Shown: piece by piece, positions 31,718-41,453 of the stretch
How the letters are laid out: each line of letters begins with the position of its first letter
Position numbering within the stretch: the first letter of the stretch is position 1
NCBI RefSeq assembly: GCF_019710635.1
Contig: NZ_JAIFZS010000048.1
Location: 1 to 64,000 of the forward strand
DNA length: 64,000 bases
Reading direction: 5' to 3'
Source of the DNA: Mycolicibacterium xanthum
Lineage (GTDB): Bacteria; Actinomycetota; Actinomycetes; Mycobacteriales; Mycobacteriaceae
Position numbers and translations under genes: made by a program
The notes under the pieces: model-generated
The model's database searches: none
What the model was told of the DNA's origin: nothing
Seen by the model: only the letters and a program-made list of their open reading frames with translations

Positions 31718-33109
31718 GTGACTGCACCCAACGACCTCCCCCGCACCGTCGGCGAACTCCGTGCCTCCGGGCACCGCGAACGCAGCGTGAAGGCCGAGAT
31801 CCGGGAGAATCTGCTTGCGGCGCTCGCTTCGGGAGCCGAGGTGGCCGACATCTGGCCCGGCATTCTCGGGTTCGACGACACAGTCCTCCCGCAGCTGGAG
31901 CGGGCGTTGATCGCCGGGCACGACATCGTGCTGCTCGGCGAGCGTGGCCAGGGCAAGACCAGGCTGCTGCGGGCGCTGAGCGGGCTGCTCGACGAGTGGA
32001 CGCCGGTTATCGCGGGTGCCGAGTTGGGCGAGCACCCGTACAGCCCGATCACCCCGGAATCGATCCGCCGGGCCGCCGATTCCGGTGACGACCTGCCGAT
32101 CACCTGGCGGCACCGCAGTGACCGCTACACCGAGAAGCTGGCCACCCCGGACACCAGCGTTGCCGACCTGGTCGGCGACATCGACCCGATCAAGGTCGCC
32201 GAGGGCCGCAGCCTCGGCGATCCCGAGACCATCGCCTACGGGCTGATCCCGCGCGCACACCGCGGCATCGTCGCCGTCAACGAGCTCCCCGACCTCGCCG
32301 AACGCATCCAGGTCGCGATGCTCAACGTGATGGAGGAACGCGATATCCAGGTGCGCGGCTACACGCTGCGGCTGCCGCTGGACGTGCTGGTCGTGGCCAG
32401 CGCCAACCCCGAGGACTACACGAACCGTGGGCGCATCATCACCCCGCTCAAGGACCGGTTCGGCGCCGAGATCCGCACCCACTATCCGCTCGAGCTCGAC
32501 GCCGAGGTCGGCGTCATCAGCCAGGAGGCTCACCTGGCCGCCGAGGTGCCCGACTACCTGATGCAGATCCTGGCCCGATTCGCCCGCAGCCTGCGCGAGT
32601 CGACGTCCGTCGACCAGCGTTCCGGGGTGTCGGCCCGGTTCGCGATCGCGGCGGCCGAGACCGTCGCCGCCTCGGCGCGGCACCGCGGCGCGCTGCTCGG
32701 TGAGTCGGACCCGGTTGCCCGGGTCGTCGACCTCGGCACCGTGATCGACGTGCTGCGCGGCAAGCTGGAGTTCGAATCCGGTGAGGAGGGCCGCGAGCAG
32801 GCGGTCCTCGAGCACCTGCTGCGGCGGGCGACGGCCGATACCGCCCAGCGCCTGCTGGGGGGCATCGACGTTGCGCCGATCGTCACCGCAGTGGAGGGCG
32901 GCTCGCCGGTCACCACCGGTGAACGGGTCTCCGCCCGCGAGGTGCTCGATGCGCTGCCCGAAGTGCCGGCGGTGGCCGAGATCCAGCGCCGCCTCGACGC
33001 CCGGTCGGAGGGGCAGCGCGCCGCGGCGATCGAGCTCGCACTCGAGGCGCTGTACCTGGCCAAGCGCATCGACAAGGTCTCCGGCGAAGGCGAGACGGTC
33101 TATGGCTGA
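31718..33109 (+). CDS. MoxR/Mg-chelatase-type AAA+ ATPase
   Basis: 463 residues, equivalent of Rv0958. Walker A GERGQGKT (about residues 71-78), a sensor region DVLVVASANPEDYTNRG and the arginine-bearing RIITPLKDRFGAEI follow the ChlI/MoxR pattern; IVAVNELPDL is the Walker B region with Asn-Glu. Such ATPases act with a VWA-domain partner, and one is encoded next. The pair is likely a chaperone-like metal-insertion or protein-remodelling system; mycobacteria make no chlorophyll, so a real Mg-chelatase role is unlikely. Confidence 0.85.
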   Translation: MTAPNDLPRTVGELRASGHRERSVKAEIRENLLAALASGAEVADIWPGILGFDDTVLPQLERALIAGHDIVLLGERGQGKTRLLRALSGLLDEWTPVIAGAELGEHPYSPITPESIRRAADSGDDLPITWRHRSDRYTEKLATPDTSVADLVGDIDPIKVAEGRSLGDPETIAYGLIPRAHRGIVAVNELPDLAERIQVAMLNVMEERDIQVRGYTLRLPLDVLVVASANPEDYTNRGRIITPLKDRFGAEIRTHYPLELDAEVGVISQEAHLAAEVPDYLMQILARFARSLRESTSVDQRSGVSARFAIAAAETVAASARHRGALLGESDPVARVVDLGTVIDVLRGKLEFESGEEGREQAVLEHLLRRATADTAQRLLGGIDVAPIVTAVEGGSPVTTGERVSAREVLDALPEVPAVAEIQRRLDARSEGQRAAAIELALEALYLAKRIDKVSGEGETVYG

Positions 33110-33142
33110 GGGCCGTACGACGATCAAGCGGCGTGGGGGCAC

Positions 33143-33160
33143 CTCCCGCTTGCGGGGGAG
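33143..33160. repeat. Short intergenic palindrome between ATPase and VWA genes
   Basis: CTCCCGC and GCGGGGG/GAG flank TT in an 18-bp hairpin. The word GGGGGCACCTCCCGC with its continuation is a recurrent intergenic element in mycobacterial genomes as I remember them. It lies 10 bp before the VWA start and may affect translation of the partner gene. Confidence 0.45.
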
Positions 33161-33169
33161 AGTGCGGTC

Positions 33170-35143
33170 ATGAGTAGAAGGCTCTCGCGGTACTCGCGAT
33201 ACACCGGCGGCCCCGACCCGTTGGCTCCGCCCATCGACCTGCGGGAGGCGCTGGAGGCGATCGGGCAGGACGTCATGGAGGGCACCTCGCCGCGCCGCGC
33301 GCTGTCCGAACTGCTGCGGCGGGGCTCGAAGAACATGGCGGGCGCCGACAAGCTCGCCGCGGAGGCCAACCGGCGCCGGCGAGAGCTGTTGCAGCACAAC
33401 AACCTCGACGGCACCTTGGCCGACATCAAGAAGCTGCTCGACGAGGCGGTCCTGGCGGAGCGCAAGGAACTGGCGCGTGCCCTCGACGACGACGCCCGGT
33501 TCGGCGAGCTGCAACTCGATTCCCTGTCACCCTCACCGGCCAAGGCGGTGCAGGAGCTCGCCGAATACGACTGGCGCTCGCAGGAGGCGCGCGAGAAGTA
33601 CGACCAGATCAAGGATCTGCTCGGCCGCGAGATGCTCGACCAGCGTTTCGCCGGCATGAAGCAGGCGCTGGAGAACGCCACCGACGAGGACCGCCAACGC
33701 GTCAACGAGATGCTAGACGACCTCAACGAGCTGCTCGACAAGCACGCCAAGGGCGAGGATTCGCCGGAAGACTTCCAGGACTTCATGGCCAAGCACGGCC
33801 AGTTCTTCCCGGAGAACCCGAGCAACATCGACGAGTTGCTCGACTCGCTGGCCCAACGTGCCGCAGCCGCGCAGCGGTTCCGCAACAGCCTCACCGAGCA
33901 GCAGCGGGCCGAGCTGGATTCCCTTGCGCAGCAGGCGTTCGGGTCGCCGTCGCTGATGAACGCGCTGAATCGGCTCGATGCCCACCTGCAGGCTGCTCGT
34001 CCGGGTGAGGACTGGGACGGCTCGCAGCGCTTCTCCGGTGACGACCCGCTCGGCATGGGGGAAGGCGCGCAGGCGATGGCCGACATCGCCGAGCTCGAAC
34101 AGCTCGCCGAGCAGCTGTCCCAGAGTTACTCCGGCGCCAGCATGGATGACGTCGATCTCGACATGCTGGCCCGCCAGCTCGGCGACCAGGCGGCGGTGGA
34201 CGCGCGTACCCTCGCCGAGCTGGAACGCGCGCTGATGAACCAGGGATTTCTCGACCGCGGCTCCGACGGGAAGTGGCGACTGTCCCCGAAGGCGATGCGC
34301 CAGCTCGGCCAGGCCGCTTTACGGGATGTGGCGCAACAACTGTCGGGGCGACACGGGGAGCGGGACACCCGCCGTGCCGGGGCGGCGGGAGAGCTGACCG
34401 GAGCCACCCGGCCGTGGCAGTTCGGCGACACCGAGCCGTGGAACGTCACCCGCACTGTGACCAATGCAGTGTTACGGGAGGCCGGAACCGGTGAGCGTCC
34501 GCTGCCGGTGCGGATCACCGTCGACGACGTCGAGATCTCCGAGACCGAGACCCGCACCCAGGCCGCGGTGGCACTGCTGGTGGACACGTCGTTCTCGATG
34601 GTGATGGAGAACCGCTGGCTGCCGATGAAGCGCACCGCGCTGGCGCTCAACCATCTGGTCAGCACCCGGTTCCGCTCGGACGCCCTGCAGATCGTCGCGT
34701 TCGGCCGCTATGCGCGCACCGTCACACCGGCCGAGCTGACCGGGCTCGAGGGCGTCTACGAGCAGGGCACCAACCTGCACCACGCGCTCGCGCTGGCCAC
34801 CCGGCACCTGCGCCGCCACCCCAACGCCCAGCCGGTCGTGCTGGTCGTCACCGACGGAGAGCCGACGGCGCACCTCGAGGACTACGAGGGAGACGGACAT
34901 TCTTCGGTGTTCTTCGATTACCCTCCGCACCCCCGCACGATCGCGCACACGGTCCGGGGCTTCGACGAGGTCGCGAAGATCGGCGCGCAGGTGACGATCT
35001 TCCGGCTGGGCAGCGATCCCGGCCTCGCGCGCTTCATCGACCAGGTCGCCCGCCGGGTCGGGGGCCGGGTGGTGGTGCCCGATCTGGACGGGCTGGGTGC
35101 CGCGGTGGTGGGCGACTACCTGGGCGCCAAGCGGCGGCGCTGA
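33170..35143 (+). CDS. VWA-domain protein, partner of MoxR ATPase
   Basis: 657 residues, equivalent of Rv0959. The N-terminal 450 residues are largely charged and helical with coiled-coil-like stretches (LLQHNNLDGTLADIKKLLDEA). The C-terminal VWA domain has an intact MIDAS: DTSFS at its start, then the Thr/Asp in VTDGEPT. ATG 33170 begins MSRRLSRYSRYTGGPDPL. Together with the preceding ATPase it forms a MoxR-VWA pair with a substrate I cannot name. Confidence 0.85.
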   Translation: MSRRLSRYSRYTGGPDPLAPPIDLREALEAIGQDVMEGTSPRRALSELLRRGSKNMAGADKLAAEANRRRRELLQHNNLDGTLADIKKLLDEAVLAERKELARALDDDARFGELQLDSLSPSPAKAVQELAEYDWRSQEAREKYDQIKDLLGREMLDQRFAGMKQALENATDEDRQRVNEMLDDLNELLDKHAKGEDSPEDFQDFMAKHGQFFPENPSNIDELLDSLAQRAAAAQRFRNSLTEQQRAELDSLAQQAFGSPSLMNALNRLDAHLQAARPGEDWDGSQRFSGDDPLGMGEGAQAMADIAELEQLAEQLSQSYSGASMDDVDLDMLARQLGDQAAVDARTLAELERALMNQGFLDRGSDGKWRLSPKAMRQLGQAALRDVAQQLSGRHGERDTRRAGAAGELTGATRPWQFGDTEPWNVTRTVTNAVLREAGTGERPLPVRITVDDVEISETETRTQAAVALLVDTSFSMVMENRWLPMKRTALALNHLVSTRFRSDALQIVAFGRYARTVTPAELTGLEGVYEQGTNLHHALALATRHLRRHPNAQPVVLVVTDGEPTAHLEDYEGDGHSSVFFDYPPHPRTIAHTVRGFDEVAKIGAQVTIFRLGSDPGLARFIDQVARRVGGRVVVPDLDGLGAAVVGDYLGAKRRR

Positions 35144-35159
35144 CACCGCGGAGCGGAGT

Positions 35160-35738
35160 TCAGCCGGACTTGCGCTTCTTGCGTTTGACGCCGACGTTGC
35201 CCCACAGTGAGAACCCGCGAATACGGACACACGGCGCGCCGGGGGAGCCCTCTCCGCTGACGGTGTGGTCGAAGTTGCCCATCACCCCCACGCCGTGCAG
35301 GTCGACGTTGACCTCGGGCGGAACCAGGATGGTCTGGCCGCCCATGATCGAGATCGAGTGGATGTCGACGTCGTGGCAGGTGAAGTCGGCGTAGCGCAAA
35401 TCGACCACGCCGCCGCCGAACAGCGCGAACGTGGTGAGCTTCTTCGGGACGTTCCAGCGTCCGCGCCGCTCGAACCCGGTCAGGATCGCCAGCAGCAGCG
35501 TCGACGGCGCGGGCCGGCACGGGCCGCAGCGCCCCCGGGTGACCGCGCTGGGCAGGTCGTCCGACAGCCGGTCCAGTTCGTCCTGAGTCTGCGCCGCGTA
35601 CGCCTTCGTCAGGCGGTTCTCGTATTCGCCGAGGTCGAGGGCTCCCGAAGCGGCCGCCTCGGTCAGCAGCTGGGCCACCTCGATACGGTCGGTGTCCACC
35701 GCGCCGGTCGGCCCGTCCGGTGAGGGCGGGGTGCTCAC
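35160..35738 (-). CDS. DUF1707 domain protein (Rv0966c-like)
   Basis: 192 residues. An N-terminal DUF1707 domain (VAQLLTEAAASGALDLGEYENRLTKAYAAQTQDEL) is followed by a DUF2154/LiaF-like beta-rich half (GGGVVDLRYADF, ISIMGGQTILVPPEVNVDLHGVGVMG) with no transmembrane helix. DUF1707 proteins are linked to membrane-stress sensing. GTG 35738 is preferred because AGAAGG lies 5 nt upstream; GTG 35768 gives a longer form. It converges with the VWA gene (16-bp gap). Confidence 0.8.
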   Translation of the reverse strand: MSTPPSPDGPTGAVDTDRIEVAQLLTEAAASGALDLGEYENRLTKAYAAQTQDELDRLSDDLPSAVTRGRCGPCRPAPSTLLLAILTGFERRGRWNVPKKLTTFALFGGGVVDLRYADFTCHDVDIHSISIMGGQTILVPPEVNVDLHGVGVMGNFDHTVSGEGSPGAPCVRIRGFSLWGNVGVKRKKRKSG

Positions 35739-35832
35739 AGGGGCCTTCTGGTCATCGCGGGCGCGCACATCGCCACGAGCCTACGACGAACGTCGGCACT
35801 TGCAACACACTCTTCACCAAACTGTGAGGCGG

Positions 35833-36603
35833 CTACCGCACCCAGTTCGGCCGGCGCTTCTCCAGGAAGGCCATCATCCCTTCGCGCGCCTCGTCCGAGA
35901 CGAACAGCTCCGCCGACTGTCGAGTCAATTTCTCTGCGTGCCGATCGAACTCGTCGAGGATGGCCGCGGTCGTCAACGCCTTGGAGGCGGCCAGGCCCTG
36001 CGGGGAACCCAGCGCCGCCGCCGACGCCAGTTCACCGACGGTCGCGTCGACGTCCCCGGAAGCCACGGTGATCAGCCCGATCTCGGCGGCGGTCTCGGCG
36101 CCGAACTTCTCTCCGGTGACGAAATACCGGCCGGCGGCCCGCGCCGTCATCTTCGGCAGCAGGGTCAGCGAGACGATCGACGGAGCCACCCCGATGCGGG
36201 CCTCGGTCAGCGCGAAGGTGCTGGTGTGTCCGGCCACGGCGATGTCGCAGGCACCCACCAGCCCCAGCCCGCCCGCCCGGACGTGCCCGTCGATCGCGGC
36301 GATCACCGGAAGCGGCAGCTCGAGGATCCGGCGCAGCAGCCGGGTCATCTCCCGGGCACGGGCCACCGCGAGGTCTGCGGGTGCGGCACCGGCCGGGGCC
36401 TCGGACAGGTCGGCACCCGCGCAGAACGTGCTCCCGGTGTGCCCGAGAACCACGACCCGCACCCGCGGCTCGGTCGCCGCCCGGGTCAGCGCGTCGTGGA
36501 GCTGCTCGACCAGCGCCGAGGACAGCGCGTTGCGGTTGTGCGGAGAGTCCAGTGTCAACCGGGCGATGCCGTCGGCGGCCTGGTAGGCGACCAGGTCAGG
36601 CAT
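35833..36603 (-). CDS. echA7: Enoyl-CoA hydratase/isomerase family protein
   Basis: 256 residues, crotonase fold; last gene of the acyl-CoA operon and equivalent of Rv0971c. The oxyanion segments FCAGADL and AGGLGLVGACDI are present. Of the two catalytic glutamates of canonical hydratases, the second is kept (ALTEARIG) but the first aligns with Gly in AGGLGLVG, so the reaction may differ from simple hydration. Its ATG overlaps the fadE12 stop by one base (TGATG). Confidence 0.87.
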   Translation of the reverse strand: MPDLVAYQAADGIARLTLDSPHNRNALSSALVEQLHDALTRAATEPRVRVVVLGHTGSTFCAGADLSEAPAGAAPADLAVARAREMTRLLRRILELPLPVIAAIDGHVRAGGLGLVGACDIAVAGHTSTFALTEARIGVAPSIVSLTLLPKMTARAAGRYFVTGEKFGAETAAEIGLITVASGDVDATVGELASAAALGSPQGLAASKALTTAAILDEFDRHAEKLTRQSAELFVSDEAREGMMAFLEKRRPNWVR

Positions 36604-37763
36604 CAGTACGACCTGGGCAGGCCCAGCGAGGTCTGGGCCACGAAGTTGAGGATCATCTCCCGGCTGACCGGCGCGATGCGCGCCAGCCGAGACGCCGTGA
36701 GCACCGAGGCGATGCCGTACTCCTGGGTCAGCCCGTTGCCGCCCAGGGACTGCACGGCCTGGTCGACGGCGCGTACCGACGCCTCACCCGCGGCGTACTT
36801 CGCCATGTTCGCCGCCTCGGCGGCACCGGCGTCGTCGCCCGCGTCGTACAGCGAGGCCGCCTTCTGCATCATCAGCTTGGCCAGCTCGATCTCGATGTGG
36901 TTCTGGGCCAGCGGGTGGGACAGCCCCTGGTGCGCACCGATCGGGGTCTTCCACACCTGGCGGGTCTTCACGTAGTCGACCGCCTTGCCGATCGCGAAGC
37001 GCCCCATGCCCACCGCGCTGGCCGCACCCATGATCCGTTCCGGGTTCAGCCCGGCGAACAGTTGCGCGATCGCGGCGTCCCCGGAGCCGACCAGTGCGTC
37101 GGCGGGCAGGCGCACCTCGTCGAGGAACACCTGGAACTGGAACTCGGGGCTGACGATCTCCATCGGGATCCTCGTGTAGGTCAGTCCCGGGGCATCGGTG
37201 GGCACCACGAACAGTGCGGGCTTCAGGTTCCCCGTCCTGTGATCCTCCGTGCGCCCCACCACCAGCACCGCCTGGGCCTGGTCGACCCCGGAGATGTAGA
37301 CCTTCTGGCCGGACAGGACCCAGTCGCTGCCGTCGCGGCGGGCGGTGGTGGTGATCTTGTGCGAGTTCGAGCCGGCATCGGGTTCGGTGATGGCGAACGC
37401 CATCATCAGCGAGCCATCGGCGATGCCGGGAACCCAGCGCCTCTTCTGTTCCTCGGTGCCGAACCGGGAGATGATCGTGCCGTTGATCGCGGGGGAGACC
37501 ACCATCATCAGCAGCGCCGACCCGGCCGCGGCCATCTCCTCCATCACCAGGCTCAGCTCGTACATGCCCGCCCCGCCGCCGCCGTACTCCTCGGGCAGGT
37601 TCACCCCGATGAAGCCGAGCTTGCCCGCCTCGGCCCACAACTCGTCGGTGTGTTGCCCGGCACGGGCCTTCTCGAGGTAGTAGTCCTGCCCGTAGTTGGC
37701 GGCCATCGCGGCCACCGCCTCACGAAGGGCCTGCTGCTCCTCGGTCTCGATGAAGCCGTTCAT
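36603..37763 (-). CDS. fadE12: Acyl-CoA dehydrogenase
   Basis: 386 residues with the three ACAD regions: helical N-terminus (GVNLPEEYGGGGAGM), beta domain (AFAITEPDAGSN, VLSGQKVYISG) and C-terminal helical domain (SLGGNGLTQEYGI). FAD-dependent alpha-beta dehydrogenation of an acyl-CoA. The ATG at 37763 overlaps the accA2 stop (ATGA). The operon context (biotin carboxylase, hydratase) suggests a branched-chain substrate of isovaleryl or citronellyl type. Confidence 0.93.
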   Translation of the reverse strand: MNGFIETEEQQALREAVAAMAANYGQDYYLEKARAGQHTDELWAEAGKLGFIGVNLPEEYGGGGAGMYELSLVMEEMAAAGSALLMMVVSPAINGTIISRFGTEEQKRRWVPGIADGSLMMAFAITEPDAGSNSHKITTTARRDGSDWVLSGQKVYISGVDQAQAVLVVGRTEDHRTGNLKPALFVVPTDAPGLTYTRIPMEIVSPEFQFQVFLDEVRLPADALVGSGDAAIAQLFAGLNPERIMGAASAVGMGRFAIGKAVDYVKTRQVWKTPIGAHQGLSHPLAQNHIEIELAKLMMQKAASLYDAGDDAGAAEAANMAKYAAGEASVRAVDQAVQSLGGNGLTQEYGIASVLTASRLARIAPVSREMILNFVAQTSLGLPRSY

Positions 37764-39760
37764 GCGGTGTCTGTCTCCTTGTTGTCGACACGGGCCAGTA
37801 CTGCCCCGACCTCCACCTGGTGGCCGGGTTCGACGTTGAGTTCGACGAGCACACCGTCGCCGGGTGCGGCGATGGTGTGCTCCATCTTCATCGCCTCCAG
37901 CCAGATCAGCGGTTGTCCGGCGGTGACCGTGTCACCGACCGCCGCGGCCACCCGCAGCACCGAGCCGGGCATCGGCGCCAGCAGCGACCCGTGGGCGAGC
38001 GCGTCGCCGGGATCGGGGAACCGGGGCAGTACGGCCAGTCGCACCGAACCGAGCGGCGAGTCGACATACACGGCGGCGGTGTCCCCGTCGCGGTAACGGG
38101 CGACGTCGAACGGGTGATCCACCCACGCCCCCTGCCCGGGGCGGCCGACCGACAGCACGACCCGGGTCGCGGTCGCCGAGGCCAGGGCCACGTCATCGTG
38201 TCCGTCGACGGTCAGCCCGGTGCGGGTGAACCGGTAGCGCACCTCGTGGGTGCGGCCGTCGGCGTCCTCGTAGCGCTTGACCTGCCAGCCCGAGACGAGG
38301 TTGCGCCAGCCGCTCGGAACCGCACCGAACACCGTTGCGGTCGAACGATTGTGGGCGGCATCGGCGACGGCCGCGGCCACCGCCGCCAGTTCGGTGGCGC
38401 GCTCGTCGGCCGCCGGGGCGGCAAGCGCCGCCAGCCCATGGGTGTCGAAGAACGAGGTGTCGGTCGCGCCGTCCAGGAACGCCGGATGACGCAACACGTT
38501 GACGAGCAGGTCGCGGTTGGTGCGCACACCGTGCAGCCGGGTCCGGGTCAGCGCGTCGGCGAGCAGGGCCGCGGCCCCGCGCCGGGTCGGGGCGAACGAG
38601 ATGACCTTCGCGATCATCGGGTCGTAGAACACCGAGATCAGCGAACCGTCGACGATCCCGGCGTCCAGCCGCACCCCGGGCCGGTCCAGCGGGCCGAACT
38701 CGACGGCGGCGGTCGGGACGCCGAACCGGTGCACGGTTCCGGCCTGCGGCTGCCAGTCGCGGGCCGGGTCCTCGGCGTAGAGCCGGGCCTCGATCGAGGC
38801 GCCCCGGCCGGTCGGCGGTGTCGGATCCAGCGAGGCCCCGTCGGCGACCGCCAGCTGCAACTCCACCAGGTCCAGGCCGGTGGTCAGCTCGGTGACCGGG
38901 TGCTCGACCTGCAGGCGGGTGTTCATCTCGAGGAAGAAGAAGCAGCCACGCTCGTCGGCCATGAACTCCACGGTGCCCGCGCCGGTGTAGCCGATCGTCG
39001 CCGCCGCCAACCGGGCCGCCTCGAGGAGCCGCTCACGCATCCCGGTGATCCGTTCGACCAGCGGTGACGGCGCCTCCTCGATGATCTTCTGGTGGCGGCG
39101 CTGGATCGAGCATTCGCGTTCGCCCACCGCCCAGACGGTGCCGTGGGCATCGGCCATGACCTGGACCTCGATGTGGTGCCCGGCGGCCAGGTAGCGCTCG
39201 CAGAACACCGTCGGATCGCCGAACGCCGACTGCGCCTCACGTTGTGCGGCCTGCACCTGGGTGGGCAGGTCGGCCAGGTCGGTGACCACCCGCATGCCCC
39301 GACCGCCGCCGCCGGCCGACGCCTTGATCAGCACCGGCAGCATCTCGGCGGTGACGTTGTCCGGGTCGAGCTCGTCGAGCACCGGGACGCCGGCGGCCGC
39401 CATCAGTTTCTTGGCCTCGATCTTGGATCCCATCGCCGCGACCGCCGACGGTGGTGGGCCGATCCAGGTGAGCCCGGCGTCCTGCACCGCCGCGGCGAAT
39501 TCGGGGTTCTCCGAGAGGAACCCGTAGCCGGGGTGGACGGCGTCGGCGCCGGCGGCACGTGCGGCGGCGATGACCTGGGCGGCGTCGAGGTAGCCGCGGG
39601 TGCCGTCCAGGCGTACCCGCGCGTCGGCCTCGGCGACATGCGGGGCATCGGCGTCGGGATCGGTGTACACCGCGACGGTGCCGATGCCCAGCCGCCGGCA
39701 GGTCGCGAAGACCCGGCGGGCGATCTCGCCACGGTTGGCGACCAGGACCCTGGTGATCAT
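37760..39760 (-). CDS. accA2: Acyl-CoA carboxylase alpha chain (biotin carboxylase + BCCP)
   Basis: 666 residues. Biotin carboxylase domain (residues 1-450) with the ATP-grasp loop GGGGRGMR, EMNTRLQVEHPVTE and the metal ligands; a BT-like linker; and a C-terminal biotinyl domain whose lysine is K625 in EAMKMEH. Pairs with the accD2 product to carboxylate an unsaturated branched acyl-CoA such as 3-methylcrotonyl-CoA. ATG 39760 has GGAGGGA upstream. A hairpin at 39775 separates it from accD2, the only real gap in the operon. Confidence 0.94.
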   Translation of the reverse strand: MITRVLVANRGEIARRVFATCRRLGIGTVAVYTDPDADAPHVAEADARVRLDGTRGYLDAAQVIAAARAAGADAVHPGYGFLSENPEFAAAVQDAGLTWIGPPPSAVAAMGSKIEAKKLMAAAGVPVLDELDPDNVTAEMLPVLIKASAGGGGRGMRVVTDLADLPTQVQAAQREAQSAFGDPTVFCERYLAAGHHIEVQVMADAHGTVWAVGERECSIQRRHQKIIEEAPSPLVERITGMRERLLEAARLAAATIGYTGAGTVEFMADERGCFFFLEMNTRLQVEHPVTELTTGLDLVELQLAVADGASLDPTPPTGRGASIEARLYAEDPARDWQPQAGTVHRFGVPTAAVEFGPLDRPGVRLDAGIVDGSLISVFYDPMIAKVISFAPTRRGAAALLADALTRTRLHGVRTNRDLLVNVLRHPAFLDGATDTSFFDTHGLAALAAPAADERATELAAVAAAVADAAHNRSTATVFGAVPSGWRNLVSGWQVKRYEDADGRTHEVRYRFTRTGLTVDGHDDVALASATATRVVLSVGRPGQGAWVDHPFDVARYRDGDTAAVYVDSPLGSVRLAVLPRFPDPGDALAHGSLLAPMPGSVLRVAAAVGDTVTAGQPLIWLEAMKMEHTIAAPGDGVLVELNVEPGHQVEVGAVLARVDNKETDTA

Positions 39761-39774
39761 CTCGTCCCTCCTGC

Positions 39775-39823
39775 GATTTCGGCGTGATCAGCCGCGCTCG
39801 GCGCCACCGAACACGCCGAATTC
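39775..39823. other. Hairpin between accD2 and accA2
   Basis: TTCGGCGTG at 39778-39786 pairs with CACGCCGAA at 39812-39820, and GA/TC extends the stem across one T-T mismatch. It is in the 67-bp gap within an otherwise overlapping operon, so it may lower downstream expression or stabilise a processed end. Its arm belongs to the GATTTCGG(C/T)GT word family. Confidence 0.5.
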
Positions 39824-39827
39824 ACGC

Positions 39828-41453
39828 TCACATCCGGAAGACGCCGAAGTTCGACGTCCCCTCGATCGGTCCATTGGCGATGGCCGACAGACACATGCCC
39901 AGCACCGAGCGGGTGTCGCGGGGGTCGATCACCCCGTCGTCATAGAGCATCCCGGACAACACCATGGGCAGGGACTCGGCCTCGATCTGGCCCTCGACCG
40001 CGGCCCGCATCGCGGCGTCTGCGGCCTCGTCGACCTGCTGACCGCGGGCCTCGGCGGCGGCCCGGCCGACGATCGAAAGCACGCCGGCGAGCTGCGCGCC
40101 ACCCATCACGGCGGATTTGGCGCTGGGCCAGGCGAACAGGAAACGCGGGTCGTAGGCGCGCCCGCACATCCCGTAGTGACCCGCGCCGTAGGAGGCGCCG
40201 ATCAGCAGGGAGATGTGCGGCACCGCCGAGTTGGAGACGGCGTTGATCATCATCGAGCCGTGCTTGATCATCCCGCCCTCCTCGTAGTCCTTGCCCACCA
40301 TGTAGCCGGTGGTGTTGTGCAGGAACAGCAGTGGGGTGTCGGAGCGGTTGGCGAGCTGGATGAACTGGGCGGCCTTCTGGGACTCCTCGCTGAACAGCAC
40401 ACCGCGCGCGTTGGCCAGGATGCCCAGCGGGTAGCCGTGCAGCGTGGCCCAGCCGGTCACCAGCGACCCGCCGTAGAGCGGCTTGAACTCGTCGAACTCC
40501 GAACCGTCGACGATGCGCGCGATCACCTCCCGCGGATCGAACGGGATACGCAGATCCGGTGGGACGACGCCGATCAGCTCGTCCTCGTCGAACACCGGCG
40601 CGGTGAACGGCGCGGGGGTGGGCCCCTTCTTCCGCCAGTTGAGTCGGACGACGATGCGCCGGCCGATGCGCAGCGCGTCGAGCTCGTCGACGGCGAAGTA
40701 GTCGGCCAGACCCGAGGTCCTGGCGTGCATCTCGGCGCCGCCGAGGGACTCGTCGTCGGACTCCTCGCCGGTGGCCATCTTCACCAGCGGGGGTCCGGCG
40801 AGGAACACCTTCGAGCGTTCCTTGATCATCACCACGTGGTCGGACATTCCGGGGACGTAGGCACCGCCGGCGGTCGAGTTGCCGAAGACCAGGGCGATGG
40901 TCGGGATGCCCGCCGCCGACAGCCGGGTGAGGTCGCGGAACAACTGCCCGCCCGGGATGAAGATCTCCTTCTGGGTGGGCAGATCGGCGCCGCCGGACTC
41001 CACCAGGGAGATCACCGGCAGCCGGTTCTGCAGCGCGATCTGGTTGGCGCGCAGAATCTTCCGCAGCGTCCACGGGTTGCTCGTTCCGCCCTTGACCGTC
41101 GGGTCGTGGGCGACCAGCATGCACTCCACGCCCTCGACCGCGCCGATCCCGGTGACGACACTCGCGCCGACCGTGTACTGACTGCCCCAGGCGGCCAGCG
41201 GACTCAGTTCCAGAAACGGTGAATCGGGGTCCAGCAGCGCTTCGATACGTTCGCGGGCGGTCATCTTGCCGCGGGCGTGGTGGCGCGACACGTACTTCTC
41301 GCCGCCGCCGGCCAGCGCCTTGGCGTGCTCGGTGGCCAGCTCGGCGAGCTTGGCGGTCATCGCCTCGGCGGCCTCGAGGTAGGCCGGCGACCGGCTGTCG
41401 AGGGCCGACCGCAGGGCCGGCGCGCGATCCGTTGCGCTGCTCGCCGTGGTCAT
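39828..41453 (-). CDS. accD2: Acyl-CoA carboxylase beta chain (carboxyltransferase)
   Basis: 541 residues, equivalent of Rv0974c. The crotonase-like carboxyltransferase fold shows SLVESGGADLPTQ, NSTAGGAYVPGMSD and the C-terminal FLHNTTGYMVGKDYE and ASYGAGHYGMCGRAYDPRF, which are characteristic of methylcrotonyl-CoA carboxylase beta chains rather than propionyl-CoA carboxylase. ATG 41453 overlaps the fadE13 stop (ATGA). With AccA2 it forms the carboxylase holoenzyme. Confidence 0.94.
   Translation of the reverse strand: MTTASSATDRAPALRSALDSRSPAYLEAAEAMTAKLAELATEHAKALAGGGEKYVSRHHARGKMTARERIEALLDPDSPFLELSPLAAWGSQYTVGASVVTGIGAVEGVECMLVAHDPTVKGGTSNPWTLRKILRANQIALQNRLPVISLVESGGADLPTQKEIFIPGGQLFRDLTRLSAAGIPTIALVFGNSTAGGAYVPGMSDHVVMIKERSKVFLAGPPLVKMATGEESDDESLGGAEMHARTSGLADYFAVDELDALRIGRRIVVRLNWRKKGPTPAPFTAPVFDEDELIGVVPPDLRIPFDPREVIARIVDGSEFDEFKPLYGGSLVTGWATLHGYPLGILANARGVLFSEESQKAAQFIQLANRSDTPLLFLHNTTGYMVGKDYEEGGMIKHGSMMINAVSNSAVPHISLLIGASYGAGHYGMCGRAYDPRFLFAWPSAKSAVMGGAQLAGVLSIVGRAAAEARGQQVDEAADAAMRAAVEGQIEAESLPMVLSGMLYDDGVIDPRDTRSVLGMCLSAIANGPIEGTSNFGVFRM

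Noticed and set aside
31718..35143. Magnesium chelatase for chlorophyll or cobalamin
   Set aside because: The ATPase and VWA proteins fit MoxR-VWA pairs; no large chelatase subunit is encoded nearby.
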